Positions 1 to 9,535 of a stretch of 64,000 nt of DNA are shown piece by piece; positions within the stretch are counted from its first letter, which is position 1, and each line of letters opens with the position of its first letter. Position numbers and translations under genes: made by a program. The notes under the pieces were generated by a model that ran no database searches, had not been told where the DNA came from, and saw nothing but the letters and a program-made list of their open reading frames with translations. Origin of the DNA: Desulfomicrobium escambiense DSM 10707 (GTDB lineage: Bacteria; Desulfobacterota; Desulfovibrionia; Desulfovibrionales; Desulfomicrobiaceae); assembly GCF_000428825.1 (NCBI RefSeq), contig NZ_AUAR01000001.1, positions 310,001 to 374,000 of the forward strand, given 5' to 3'.

Positions 1-1
1 G

Positions 2-73
2 GTCTGGGCCGATTGCCTGAAGTGCCCCCAGTTCCCGGAATGTGACGAAGTGGCCATGATGATTGAATTGTAA
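2..73 (+). CDS. 3' end of an unidentified cysteine-rich protein (partial)
   Basis: Only the last 23 codons are inside the window. They contain the motif ADCLKCPQFPECDEV, that is three cysteines within a short CxxC-x4-C arrangement, and end in a hydrophobic MMIEL. A C-terminal cysteine cluster of this type could bind zinc or an iron-sulfur cluster, but too little is visible for a family call. The stop lies 15 nt before the hpt start, so the two genes are probably co-transcribed. Confidence 0.5.
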   Translation, partial: VWADCLKCPQFPECDEVAMMIEL

Positions 74-88
74 GAGAGTGGAGTGCTC

Positions 89-613
89 ATGAAATTCGTC
101 CAGCTTTTCGACCGGAACCAGATCGAGGCCCGCGCGCACGAACTCGGTCGTCAGATATCCGAACATTACGGGGATGAGCCCGTGGTCTGCGTCTGCGTGC
201 TCAAGGGCGCCTACGCCTTCTTCACGGACCTGATGCGCAACCTGACCATCCATCCGAGCATGGATTTCGTCCGCCTGTCGAGCTACGCGGACCAGACCTC
301 GCGCAAGTCCAAAATGGTCTTTTCCAAGGACATGGAGATCGACATCAAGGACAAGCACGTGCTCGTCGTCGAGGACATCGTCGACACGGGTCATTCCATG
401 CAGTTCCTGACCAGGGTCCTTGAGGCCAGGGGGCCGAAGTCCATCAGGATCGCGGCCATGATCGACAAGACCGAGCGCCGCGAAGTCGACATACGGGTCG
501 ATTTCGTCGGTTTTCCTCTGGATAAAGGCTATATCGTCGGCTATGGGCTTGACTACGCCGAGCAATACAGAGAACTTGACGGCATCTACGACCTCAAGTT
601 CTCCGAAGCGTAG
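89..613 (+). CDS. hpt: Hypoxanthine phosphoribosyltransferase
   Basis: Purine salvage enzyme that converts hypoxanthine or guanine plus PRPP to IMP or GMP in the cytoplasm. The 174-aa length fits the bacterial Hpt family. Visible motifs are LKGAYAF near residues 38-44 (PPi loop) and the acidic PRPP-binding segment VVEDIVDTG near 93-101, followed by the C-terminal VGFPLDKGYIVGYGLDY purine-binding region. The start is the ATG at 89, preceded by GGAG at 80-83. A GTG two codons upstream is possible but its ribosome-binding site would be poorly placed. It is followed by a zinc-finger protein gene after a 36-nt gap. Confidence 0.93.
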   Translation: MKFVQLFDRNQIEARAHELGRQISEHYGDEPVVCVCVLKGAYAFFTDLMRNLTIHPSMDFVRLSSYADQTSRKSKMVFSKDMEIDIKDKHVLVVEDIVDTGHSMQFLTRVLEARGPKSIRIAAMIDKTERREVDIRVDFVGFPLDKGYIVGYGLDYAEQYRELDGIYDLKFSEA

Positions 614-649
614 TCCTTTAGCCAGATTGACCTTTTGCAAGGACAGGCC

Positions 650-1882
650 ATGATCGTTCAATGCCCCGAGTGCACGACAAAATACAATCTCGACGAAAGC
701 AAGATCGGCCATGACGGCACCAAGGTCCGGTGTACGCGCTGCAAGAGCGTCTTCACCGTTTTCCGCCCCAAGCCTGCCGAGCCGGCGCAGCCGGTAGCCC
801 CGGCGCAGGCGGCTCCGGCCGCTGCCGCGCCGAAACCCCCTGTCGACGATTTCGCCGATGATGGCTTTGGCGACGTGTTCAAGGATGCGCCTGCCGCTGC
901 CGCGCCGAAACCCGCGGGCGACGATTTTTCCGATGACGGGTTCGACGACGTGTTCAAGGATGCGCCTGCCGCTGCCGTGCCGAAACCCGCGGTCGACGAT
1001 TTTCTCGAAGACGAGTTCGGCGACATGTTCAAGGATGCGCCCGCAACTCCCGCCCCAAAACCCGCACCAAAGCCTGCCGTCGACGAGTCCCTGGAGGACG
1101 AACTGGAGGCGCTGCTCGACGCCGGAAAGGCCAGGACCGCGTCCAAGCCTGCCGCCAAGGATACCATCGAGGACGATCTGACGGCCATGCTCGAGGAACG
1201 GATGGCCAAGGCCGCCCCCGCGCGGCCCGTGGACAGGGAGATGCTGGCGGACCTTGAAGGCGCTTTCCAGCAGCCCCTCGTCGGTTCCGCCGACCGCGAC
1301 CCCCTGCGCGACGAGGACGCTCCCGTCGCCAAAGGCAAAAAGTCCGGAAAAACCGGACTTGTCCTTGGCCTGCTCGTGGTGCTGCTGGCCTGCGCCGGCG
1401 CCGGAATCTACTTCTTCCGTCCGGCCCTGCTGGGACTCGGCACCGAGCCCCCGGCGACCCCGGCCGCCTCGGGCGCCGCGCCGCGCGAAGGCGCGGCCCA
1501 GATCGCCCTGGAGAACGTGCGGCAGTACTTCGTGCCCAACGAGAAGGAAGGACAGCTCTTCATCATCGAGGGCAAGGCCGTGAACCGCTTCCCCGAAGCC
1601 CGCGAACTCATCCGCCTCAAGGCCTCCCTGTTCGACAGCCAGGGCAAGGATGTGGCCTCCCAGGAGTTCATGTGCGGCAACGTGGTGTCCCTCTACCAGC
1701 TGCAGGTGTCCTCCAAGGCCGACATCGAGGCGGCCCTGACGGCCAAGGTCGGCATCCTGACCAACAACACCAATATCCAGCCCGGGGCCTCGGTGCCCTT
1801 CATGACCGTCTTCTTCCACGCGCCGGAAACGGTGGAGGAGTTCGGGCTGGAAGTGATCCAGTCGACGCTGCCGCAGCAATGA
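650..1882 (+). CDS. MJ0042-type zinc-finger membrane protein with DUF3426-like C-terminus
   Basis: 410-aa protein. The N-terminus carries a four-cysteine zinc ribbon, C5-x2-C8 and C28-x2-C31, of the MJ0042 type. A long Ala/Pro/Lys linker follows, with three imperfect tandem copies of an acidic unit of the form DDF..D.F.D.FKDAP between about residues 70 and 140. A single membrane segment (GLVLGLLVVLLACAGAGIYF) lies near 237-257, and the outer domain resembles DUF3426. Myxococcal and desulfovibrio relatives are usually left as hypothetical proteins. ATG 650 is chosen because AAGGA sits 6 nt upstream. Function is unknown. The layout suggests a cytoplasmic zinc ribbon tethered through the inner membrane to a periplasmic beta domain. 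Confidence 0.75.
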   Translation: MIVQCPECTTKYNLDESKIGHDGTKVRCTRCKSVFTVFRPKPAEPAQPVAPAQAAPAAAAPKPPVDDFADDGFGDVFKDAPAAAAPKPAGDDFSDDGFDDVFKDAPAAAVPKPAVDDFLEDEFGDMFKDAPATPAPKPAPKPAVDESLEDELEALLDAGKARTASKPAAKDTIEDDLTAMLEERMAKAAPARPVDREMLADLEGAFQQPLVGSADRDPLRDEDAPVAKGKKSGKTGLVLGLLVVLLACAGAGIYFFRPALLGLGTEPPATPAASGAAPREGAAQIALENVRQYFVPNEKEGQLFIIEGKAVNRFPEARELIRLKASLFDSQGKDVASQEFMCGNVVSLYQLQVSSKADIEAALTAKVGILTNNTNIQPGASVPFMTVFFHAPETVEEFGLEVIQSTLPQQ

Positions 1883-1903
1883 CGACCAACCCGAACCCCA
1901 CGA

Positions 1904-1927
1904 GGCAGGCTCCGGCCTGCCTTTTTT
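1904..1927 (+). terminator. Rho-independent terminator directly before radA
   Basis: GGCAGGC-tccg-GCCTGCC followed by a six-T run. It ends 8 nt before the radA ATG, so it separates hpt/zinc-finger transcription from radA or acts as an attenuator at the radA start. Confidence 0.8.
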
Positions 1928-1934
1928 ATTGCCC

Positions 1935-3266
1935 ATGAAGACCAGGACCGCCTACGTCTGTTCGGCCTGCAAGGCCCAAAGTCCGCGCTGGCAGGGGCAG
2001 TGCCCCAAGTGCCAGGCCTGGAACACCCTCGAACCGGTCCAGGTGCAGTCCGCCCAGGGGACGGCGCCGACCGCGAATCGCCCCGTGGACCTGCGCGACA
2101 TGTCGCAGTTCCAGGAAGACCGCATCAGCACCCACCTTTTGGGCCTCGATCCGGTCCTGGGCAGCGGCTTCGTGCCCGGCGGCGTGATCCTCGTGGGCGG
2201 GGAGCCGGGCATCGGCAAGTCCACGCTGCTGCTGCAGGTGGCCTCGGCCATGGAAAACTCCGGCAAGGCCGTGATCTACGTCTCGGGCGAGGAGTCCCTG
2301 TCCCAGATCCGCGGCCGGGCCGAGCGCCTCGGGATGCTGGGGGGGCGGCTCACGGCCATGGCCTCCAACCAGGCCGAGGACATCCTGGCCTGCATGGAGG
2401 ACCGGCCGGCCCTGGTCGTCGTGGATTCGGTCCAGACCATGGTTTCGTCCAAGGCCGAGGGGCTGCCCGGCTCCGTCAGCCAGGTCCGGGCCGTGGCCAC
2501 GGCCCTGGTGGAGCGGGCCAAGCAGACGGGCGTGACCGTCATTCTCGTCGGCCACGTGACCAAGGACGGGCAGATCGCCGGGCCAAAGCTCCTGGAGCAC
2601 ATGGTTGACACAGTCCTCTATCTGGAGGGCGACAAGGAGCATCTTTTCCGCATCCTGCGCGTGGTCAAGAACCGCTTCGGCCCGTCCAACGAGATCCTGC
2701 TCTTCGAGATGAAGGAGCAGGGCATGAGCGTCATCGAAGACCCCTCGACCTTCTTCCTGCAAGCCCGGGACACGGCCCTCTCGGGCACGGCCTTGGTCAT
2801 GTCCATGGAGTCCCAGCGGCCCTTCGTGGTCGAGGTGCAGGCCCTGGTCACGCGGACCTTCCTGGCTTTCCCGCGGCGCACGGCCCTGGGCTTCGACTCC
2901 AACCGACTGCACCTGCTCATCGCCGTCATGGAGAAGCGCCTGCAGGTCAACCTGGGGCAGGTCGACGTCTACGCCAAGGTCGGCGGGGGGCTGCGTATGA
3001 AGGACCCGGGCCTGGACCTGGGCATCGTCGCGGCCATCCTGTCGTCGCTCTACGACAGGCCGCTGCCCGAGGGCGCGGTCTTCTGGGGCGAGGTGGACCT
3101 GAACGGGCAGATCAGGCCCGTCACAGGGCATGACGTGCGCCTGCGGCAGGCGGCGAACCTGGGGTATGCGCCCATGGTGCATCCGCGGGCCGGGGCCAAG
3201 GGGGACGGGTGGTCGAGGATTTCGGATGTGCAGCGGATGCTGTTCGGGGAACTGGGGAAGAAGTAG
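1935..3266 (+). CDS. radA: DNA repair protein RadA
   Basis: RecA-like branch-migration ATPase involved in recombinational repair. All family hallmarks are visible in 443 aa. They are an N-terminal C4 zinc finger (C9, C12, C23, C26), Walker A GEPGIGKST near residue 89, the RadA-specific KNRFG motif near 245, and a C-terminal Lon-protease-like domain (VGGGLRMKDPGLDLGIVAA). The ATG at 1935 gives the canonical N-terminus MKTRTAYVCSACK. No Shine-Dalgarno is present, since the T-run of the preceding terminator ends 7 nt upstream. Translation initiation, or the true promoter position, is therefore unusual. Confidence 0.95.
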   Translation: MKTRTAYVCSACKAQSPRWQGQCPKCQAWNTLEPVQVQSAQGTAPTANRPVDLRDMSQFQEDRISTHLLGLDPVLGSGFVPGGVILVGGEPGIGKSTLLLQVASAMENSGKAVIYVSGEESLSQIRGRAERLGMLGGRLTAMASNQAEDILACMEDRPALVVVDSVQTMVSSKAEGLPGSVSQVRAVATALVERAKQTGVTVILVGHVTKDGQIAGPKLLEHMVDTVLYLEGDKEHLFRILRVVKNRFGPSNEILLFEMKEQGMSVIEDPSTFFLQARDTALSGTALVMSMESQRPFVVEVQALVTRTFLAFPRRTALGFDSNRLHLLIAVMEKRLQVNLGQVDVYAKVGGGLRMKDPGLDLGIVAAILSSLYDRPLPEGAVFWGEVDLNGQIRPVTGHDVRLRQAANLGYAPMVHPRAGAKGDGWSRISDVQRMLFGELGKK

Positions 3267-3289
3267 GGGGAGGGTGAGCCTGGGCGGCC

Positions 3290-3465
3290 GCTGTCCGGTC
3301 CGGGTCCTGGCGGGGGGCGTCGAAACTTCCTCGCCGGCCTCGTAGAGCCGGACCGTCGCGCGGCGGCGCGGGAGGTTCGGGCAGGGCGAGAGGCGACGGT
3401 TCGGCAAACGATGCCTGGTTCGGTCGGACAGTCGCCGCCCTCCGCCAGGACCCGGACCGGACAGC
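3290..3465 (+). repeat. 176-bp element with long terminal inverted repeats
   Basis: The first 24 bases (3290-3313) are an exact reverse complement of the last 24 (3442-3465). The match continues inward to about 34 bp with two mismatches. A second inner pair, GCCGGACCGTCGC (3347-3359) and GCGACGGTTCGGC (3393-3405), can also form. No coding gene, T-run or flanking direct repeat is seen in the 324-bp radA-rarA gap. It could be a small non-autonomous mobile element (MITE-like), a structured RNA, or a large convergent-gene hairpin. Confidence 0.7.
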
Positions 3466-3590
3466 TCCGTCGGCGCTGGTGCGGGAGGAGGACGGAGCGG
3501 GGTCGTTTCAGGTTCCGTTCGTGCCCCAGTCAGAAGGCGGATTCCTATTCCAATTTGAAGCTGCGCTTTGTTTTCACGGGGATGTGAACC

Positions 3591-4841
3591 CTATCCCGTC
3601 CAGTCCTTGGAATCCTTGCCCTTGGGCTTGATGCGGGAGGCCTTGAGCTTGCGGGTCCAGAGGTTCAGACGCTCCTCGTGGCCCTGGGCTTTGGGCTGGT
3701 AGAAGGTGCGGCCCTTGAGTTCCGGGGGGAGGTATTCCTGGTCGACCCAGGCTTCTGGGTAGGCGTGGGGGTATTTGTAGCCCTGGCCGTAGCCCCATTC
3801 CTTCTGCAGGCTGGTGGACGCGTTGCGCAGGTGCAGAGGCACGGGCTTGGGGCCGTTGGTGCGAATTTCCTTGATGGCCGAGAGGTAGCCGGCGTAGGCC
3901 GAGTTGCTCTTGGACGCCAGGGCGAGGTAGACCGTGGTCTCGGCCATGGGGATCCAGCCTTCGGGCATGCCGATGCGCTCCACGGCCTGCTCGCAGGCCA
4001 CGGCCAGGGGCATGGCCATGGGGTCGCCAAGGCCCACGTCCTCGGCCGCGGACAGGATGAGGCGGCGGCAGATGAAGCGCGGGTCCTCGCCCGTTTCCAC
4101 CAGGCAGGCCAGGTAGTACAGGGCCGCGTCCGGGTCAGAGCCGCGGATGGACTTGATCAGGGCCGAGGCCAGCTCGTAGTGTGAGTCCCCCTCGCGGTCT
4201 CCGCGCAGCACGATCTCCGGCAGGCGCGCCTTGAGGTGTTCCAGTTCCAGTTCCTTTTCCTCGAGTCCCGAGGCGAACTCCACCAGATTGAGCATGGTCC
4301 GCGCATCGCCGCCCGAGAGGGTGGCCAGCAGTTCCAGGCTTTTTTCAGGGATGACGGTGCCGAGCTTGTCCATGCCCCGCTTGCCCACGTCCACCAGTTC
4401 CGCCATGCCCAAGGACCGCAGCCGCAGCACGTGCAGTCGCGAGAGGAGCTGGCGCGTTACGCTGAAGGACGGGTTCTCGGTGGTCGTGGCGATGAGGGTC
4501 AGCTCGCCGGTTTCCAGCAGGGGCAGAAAGAAGTCCTGCTGAGCCTTGGAGTAGCGGTGCAGTTCATCGAGGATGAGGATCTCGATGTCCTGGATCTGCT
4601 TGCGCAGGGCCGTGATGCCGACCTCCGGCGCGCTCAGGCGCAGGAAGGGCCGGCCCGTGTGCTGGGCCAGGAGCAGGGCCACGGTGGATTTGCCGCAGCC
4701 GGGCGGGCCGAAGAGCAGCAGGCTCGGCAGGCTCTTGGACTGCATGAGGGTCCGCAGCCGCTGGCGGAAGTGGCTCTGGCCGATGAAATCGTCGAGGGAC
4801 TGGGGCCGCAGGGACTCGGCCAGGGGGCGCTTCTGGGACAC
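3591..4841 (-). CDS. rarA: Replication-associated recombination protein A (RarA/MgsA AAA+ ATPase)
   Basis: 416-aa AAA+ ATPase of the RarA/WRNIP1 family, which acts at stalled replication forks. Visible features are the N-terminal RPQSLDDFIGQ, Walker A GPPGCGKST (45-53), Walker B LILDELHR (89-95) and sensor-1 ATTENPSFSV. The C-terminal tetramerisation region ends in YKYPHAYPEAWVDQEYLPPEL, with the family-typical YPH..PE motif. The start is GTG at 4841, with AGGA 5 nt upstream that overlaps the end of tsaE. Only 4 nt separate it from tsaE, so it is the last gene of the nnr-CBS-tsaE-rarA transcript. Confidence 0.93.
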   Translation of the reverse strand: MSQKRPLAESLRPQSLDDFIGQSHFRQRLRTLMQSKSLPSLLLFGPPGCGKSTVALLLAQHTGRPFLRLSAPEVGITALRKQIQDIEILILDELHRYSKAQQDFFLPLLETGELTLIATTTENPSFSVTRQLLSRLHVLRLRSLGMAELVDVGKRGMDKLGTVIPEKSLELLATLSGGDARTMLNLVEFASGLEEKELELEHLKARLPEIVLRGDREGDSHYELASALIKSIRGSDPDAALYYLACLVETGEDPRFICRRLILSAAEDVGLGDPMAMPLAVACEQAVERIGMPEGWIPMAETTVYLALASKSNSAYAGYLSAIKEIRTNGPKPVPLHLRNASTSLQKEWGYGQGYKYPHAYPEAWVDQEYLPPELKGRTFYQPKAQGHEERLNLWTRKLKASRIKPKGKDSKDWTG

Positions 4842-4845
4842 GCTC

Positions 4846-5322
4846 CTAGGCCTCCAGGACGTTCTGCACGCAGTCGAGGACGGTCTGGGCCTCGCGGCCG
4901 CGGGCCGACAGTTCGACGGAACGGCTTTCTTCCTGCACGGTCCAGGTCATCACGATGTAGCTTTCGGGAACGGCGTCCGGCGGGAGATGTTCGGCCCATT
5001 CCACCAGGCAGAAGTGGTCGGGGGCCAGGAGGGTCTCTTCCAGGTCCGCGCTGAAGCCTTGGCCGGCGGTGCGGTACAGGTCGAAATGCCCTACGGGCGG
5101 CACGGTGGGGTAGAGGTTCAGCAGGTTGAAGCTCGGGCTGCTGACCTCGGCCTTGTCGCTACCTGGCAGGGCCTGGACCAGTTCGCGCACGAACGTTGTC
5201 TTTCCCGCGCCCAGGGGGCCGTGCATGAGCACCGGCGGCAGGAAGGGGCTCCCGTCGATGCAGGCCGCCAGGGTCCGGGCCAGCCTGGCGGTCGCTTCGA
5301 GGGAGGTCAGGACGATGTTCAT
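4846..5322 (-). CDS. tsaE: tRNA threonylcarbamoyladenosine biosynthesis ATPase TsaE
   Basis: 158-aa P-loop protein that works with TsaB and TsaD to form t6A37 on ANN-decoding tRNAs. The P-loop GPLGAGKTT lies at 35-43. The switch/base regions SSPSFNLLNLY and HFDLYR, and the LVEWAEHLP segment, match the family and its usual length. The start ATG overlaps the stop of the CBS gene by 4 nt (ATGA), implying translational coupling. Linkage to the NAD(P)H-hydrate repair gene is common among bacteria. Confidence 0.93.
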   Translation of the reverse strand: MNIVLTSLEATARLARTLAACIDGSPFLPPVLMHGPLGAGKTTFVRELVQALPGSDKAEVSSPSFNLLNLYPTVPPVGHFDLYRTAGQGFSADLEETLLAPDHFCLVEWAEHLPPDAVPESYIVMTWTVQEESRSVELSARGREAQTVLDCVQNVLEA

Positions 5323-5774
5323 GACTTCGGCATCAGGGTTCTGATGATGTCCTGCATGCCGACCACGCCCACCAGCAGGCCGTCGCGCGTGACGGGCAGG
5401 GTGTGGAACTTGCGGTCGACCATGAGGGTCGCGATCTCGTCGATGGTCGTGTCCGGGGAGACGGTCACGACCTTGGTGCTCATGGCGTCGGCCACCTTGG
5501 AGGCAGCGATGCGCTTGACCTCGGCTTCCAGCAGGGCGGTGGAGGACAGGGGCACGAAGCCGTCGAGCAGGGTGAAGAGCGAGGGGATGGGCAGGCTCTT
5601 CTGCATGCGTACCAGGTCGGACTGGCAGAGGATGCCCACCAGACGGTTGTCGGCGTCGACCACGGGCAGCCCGTTGACGCCTTTTTCGATGAGGGTTTTC
5701 GCCGCCTCGGTGATGTCGGCTTCGGGGCTGATGGTAACGACCGCCGTGGTCATGATATCTTGAGCTGTACGCAT
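5319..5774 (-). CDS. CBS-domain-pair protein
   Basis: 151-aa protein made of two CBS motifs. The first is roughly 7-60 (MTTAVVTISPEADITEAAKTL ... GLPVVDADNRLVGIL, read in two parts) and the second roughly 90-148 (VADAMSTKVVTVSPDTT ... LPVTRDGLLVGVVGMQD). CBS pairs bind adenosine nucleotides and usually act as energy sensors. No catalytic domain is attached and the partner is unknown. The ATG at 5774 has AAGGAG upstream and starts inside the last 25 bases of nnr. The stop overlaps tsaE, placing it inside a tight operon. Confidence 0.85.
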   Translation of the reverse strand: MRTAQDIMTTAVVTISPEADITEAAKTLIEKGVNGLPVVDADNRLVGILCQSDLVRMQKSLPIPSLFTLLDGFVPLSSTALLEAEVKRIAASKVADAMSTKVVTVSPDTTIDEIATLMVDRKFHTLPVTRDGLLVGVVGMQDIIRTLMPKS

Positions 5775-7306
5775 TTTTTCCACTCCTTCAGGGCTGTTGG
5801 CAGATGATCGGCGATTTCGAGGGGGGTGTTGCCCCGGTCCGGGAATTCCTCTGCGAGCAGCGTGCCCGCATACCCGTGCCAATACACGCCGATCTGCGCG
5901 GCGGTCAATGGCGGCAGTCCACGGGCCAGAAGGCTGCCGATGACGCCCGAGAGCACGTCGCCCGACCCGGCGATGGCCAGGTTGGGCGCGCAGAAAGGCG
6001 AGATGGCGATGGGGTCCTGGTGTCCGGCGACAATGGACGCGGCCCCCTTGAGCACGAGGTTGACCCTGTGTCCGAAGGAGAACTCCCTGGCGTAGCGCGG
6101 TCTGGCCAGGTTGATTTCGCGGGGCGTGACGCCGAAGAAATTGGCCATCTCTCCCGGATGCGGCGTGAGCACCGCGTCGGGGCCCAGCCGTTCCAGCAGT
6201 TCGGGGCGTCTGGCCAGCAGGAAGAGCGCGTCTGCGTCGAAGAGAGTCTCGGGATGGGGTTCGGCAAGGTAGCGCTCCAGAAATTCGGCGGCACCGTCGG
6301 TGCGGCCCAGTCCGGGCCCGAAGACCACGGCCGAGAAGCGCTGCAGGTGCGTGCGCAGGGAGTCGAGGCAGTCGGCGTCCCAGTTCTCGCCCTGGCCCAG
6401 GCCAATGGTCATGACCTCGGGGAAGCTGCCGTAGAACGCGGTCAGGGCCTTGGGGCAGGCGATGCTGACCAGCCCCGCCCCCGAGCGGAAGGCGGCGCGC
6501 GCCGCGAGCATGGGCGCGCCCGTCAGGCCCGGCGAACCGCCGAGCACCAGCAGGTGGCCGGCCTCGCCCTTGTGCATGGTCGCGGAGGTTTCGGGCAGCA
6601 CCTTCACCAGATCCGGCGCCAGGGCGATGTGGGACGCGGGGTGGCTCTGCTTGATGTGCCGGGGGATGCCGATCTTGGACGTGACCAGCTTGCCTACGTG
6701 CGCTTTGGCCGGGGGCAGGAAAAGGCCGAGCTTGGCCTCCTCGAAGGTCACGGTCAGGTCGGCCTTGACGGCCACGGGCATGGGCTCGCCGGTGGCGCCG
6801 TTCAGGCCCGAGGGGATGTCCAGGGACAGGACGAAGGAGCGCTTGCCGAGCTTATTTATGGACTTGATCCAGGACTGGGCCGCGGGGCTCAGCATGTCCT
6901 TGAAGCCGGTGCCGAAGAGGCCGTCCACGATCAGGTCGATCTTGGGCAGGGCGTCGAGCTCGTACTCGGGAAGGTAGTAGCAGGGGATGCCCATGCTCTC
7001 CGCCAGCCGCAGGTGGTAGGCCGGGTCGCTGGTGTACGCGGTCGGGAGCTTGGAATGCAGGATCAGGACCTTGGCCCCGAGATTGAAGAGATGGCGGGCC
7101 AGGGCGAAGGCGTCGCCGCCGTTGTTGCCCGGGCCGGCGAAGACCATGGCCGAGATGTCGCGCACGGGGCCGAACTCTTTTTTCAGTGCGTAGAGCGCCG
7201 CCCGGCTGGCGTTCTCCATGAGAATCGTGCCGGACAGGCCGAATTCCTGCATGGTCAGGCGGTCCCAGCTGGCCATTTCCTCGGGGGTGGGCAAATGGAT
7301 GACCAT
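5750..7306 (-). CDS. nnr: Bifunctional NAD(P)H-hydrate repair enzyme (epimerase and ADP-dependent dehydratase)
   Basis: 518-aa fusion that repairs hydrated NAD(P)H. The N-terminal half is the epimerase (YjeF_N), with FAGPGNNGGDAFALARHL near 56-73. The C-terminal half is the ribokinase-like dehydratase, with LTPHPGEMANFFG and the nucleotide-binding GSGDVLSGVIGSLLARG. The ATG at 7306 is preceded by GAGGAG. It is the promoter-proximal gene of the four-gene minus-strand operon. The 242-bp gap to divergent potA must hold both promoters, but no convincing -35/-10 pair could be picked. Confidence 0.93.
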   Translation of the reverse strand: MVIHLPTPEEMASWDRLTMQEFGLSGTILMENASRAALYALKKEFGPVRDISAMVFAGPGNNGGDAFALARHLFNLGAKVLILHSKLPTAYTSDPAYHLRLAESMGIPCYYLPEYELDALPKIDLIVDGLFGTGFKDMLSPAAQSWIKSINKLGKRSFVLSLDIPSGLNGATGEPMPVAVKADLTVTFEEAKLGLFLPPAKAHVGKLVTSKIGIPRHIKQSHPASHIALAPDLVKVLPETSATMHKGEAGHLLVLGGSPGLTGAPMLAARAAFRSGAGLVSIACPKALTAFYGSFPEVMTIGLGQGENWDADCLDSLRTHLQRFSAVVFGPGLGRTDGAAEFLERYLAEPHPETLFDADALFLLARRPELLERLGPDAVLTPHPGEMANFFGVTPREINLARPRYAREFSFGHRVNLVLKGAASIVAGHQDPIAISPFCAPNLAIAGSGDVLSGVIGSLLARGLPPLTAAQIGVYWHGYAGTLLAEEFPDRGNTPLEIADHLPTALKEWKKCVQLKIS

Positions 7307-7548
7307 CGAGTCTCCTCGTCGTGCTGTCGTTGCCCGGCTCTCGCGCCGGCGGTGAAGGCCTCGGTTCGCGTTTCCGCCCGTCCTTGCCACGAATCGCGGC
7401 ACTATGCCAGTCATGATCTTTATGTCACGATCTCGCGCAAGGCGGAAAATTATTCTTGACTCCGCATCGCGAGTTCTCCAAAAAAAAGGGCTTGCTGGAA
7501 GGTGTCGTCATGACAGCGCCCCGGCAGAATTCCACGTCAGGAGGGGCC

Positions 7549-8683
<1,135 letters not shown>

Positions 8684-8694
<11 letters not shown>

Positions 8695-9535
8695 CGGCTT
8701 CTTCAAACGCGCCGTGATCATCGGCGCCGTGGGCTGGATGACCGTCTTCGCCTTCGTGCCCAACATCCTCGTCTTCCTGGCCAGCTTCTGCACCACATCG
8801 ACCGAGAATTTCATCGAGCCGGCCGTCACCCTGCGCAACTACGCGCGCCTCATGGACCGGACCCATCTGGACATCCTGCTGGGGTCCCTCAGGCTCTCAG
8901 GGCTCGTCACGGCCATCTGCCTGCTGACGGCCTACCCCTTCGCCTCCATCCTGGCCCGCGCCAGGAAACCCGTGCGGGGCACCCTGCTCCTGCTGGTGGT
9001 CATCCCCTTCTGGACCAACTCCCTGGTGCGCACCTACGCCATGACGGCCATGCTCAACTCCAGCGGCATCGTGAACAACGTGCTGCTGTCCCTGGGCCTC
9101 ATCGACGCGCCCCTGGCCATGATGTACACGCCCGGCGCCGTGGTCCTGGGCCTGACCTACACGCTGCTGCCGTTCATGATCCTGCCCCTCTACGCGGCCC
9201 TGGAGAGGCTCGACCGCCGCTACCTCGAAGCGGCCCGCGACCTCGGCGCGAGCCCCTGGCGGGCCTTCTGGCGCGTGGTCGTGCCCCTGACCATGCCGGG
9301 CATCGTCTCGGGGTGCATGCTCGTCTTCCTGCCGGCCATCGGCATGTTCTACGTGTCCGACGTGCTGGGCGGGGCCAAGGCCATGCTGCTGGGCAACTTC
9401 ATCCGCGACCAGTTCCTGACCACCCGCGACTGGCCCCTGGGCGCTGCGGCCAGCGTGACCCTGACCGCGCTCATGGGCATCATGCTCCTGCTGTACTGGA
9501 AGAGCGCGGCCCGCCTGGGCCGGGAGGCGTCCTGA
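8684..9535 (+). CDS. potB: Spermidine/putrescine ABC transporter permease
   Basis: 283-aa inner-membrane permease with about six helices, beginning at VGWMTVFAFVPNILVFLASF. The ABC permease EAA loop (EAARDLGASPWRAFWRVVVP) lies near 185-205. The length and N-terminus fit PotB. It starts inside the last codons of potA and its stop shares a base with the potC start, so the operon is translationally coupled. Confidence 0.9.

Noticed and set aside
858-1080. Tandem DNA repeats that might suggest a CRISPR-like array
   Set aside because: The repeats are codon-based, unequal in spacing and encode an acidic protein repeat in the zinc-finger gene. No direct repeats with unique spacers.
1926-3407. Long open frame on the minus strand opposite radA
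   Set aside because: High GC content opens antisense frames. Its translation is Arg/His/Gly-rich without any family motif, and radA on the plus strand is unambiguous. The same reasoning removes long antisense frames opposite rarA, potABCD, the chemoreceptor and others.
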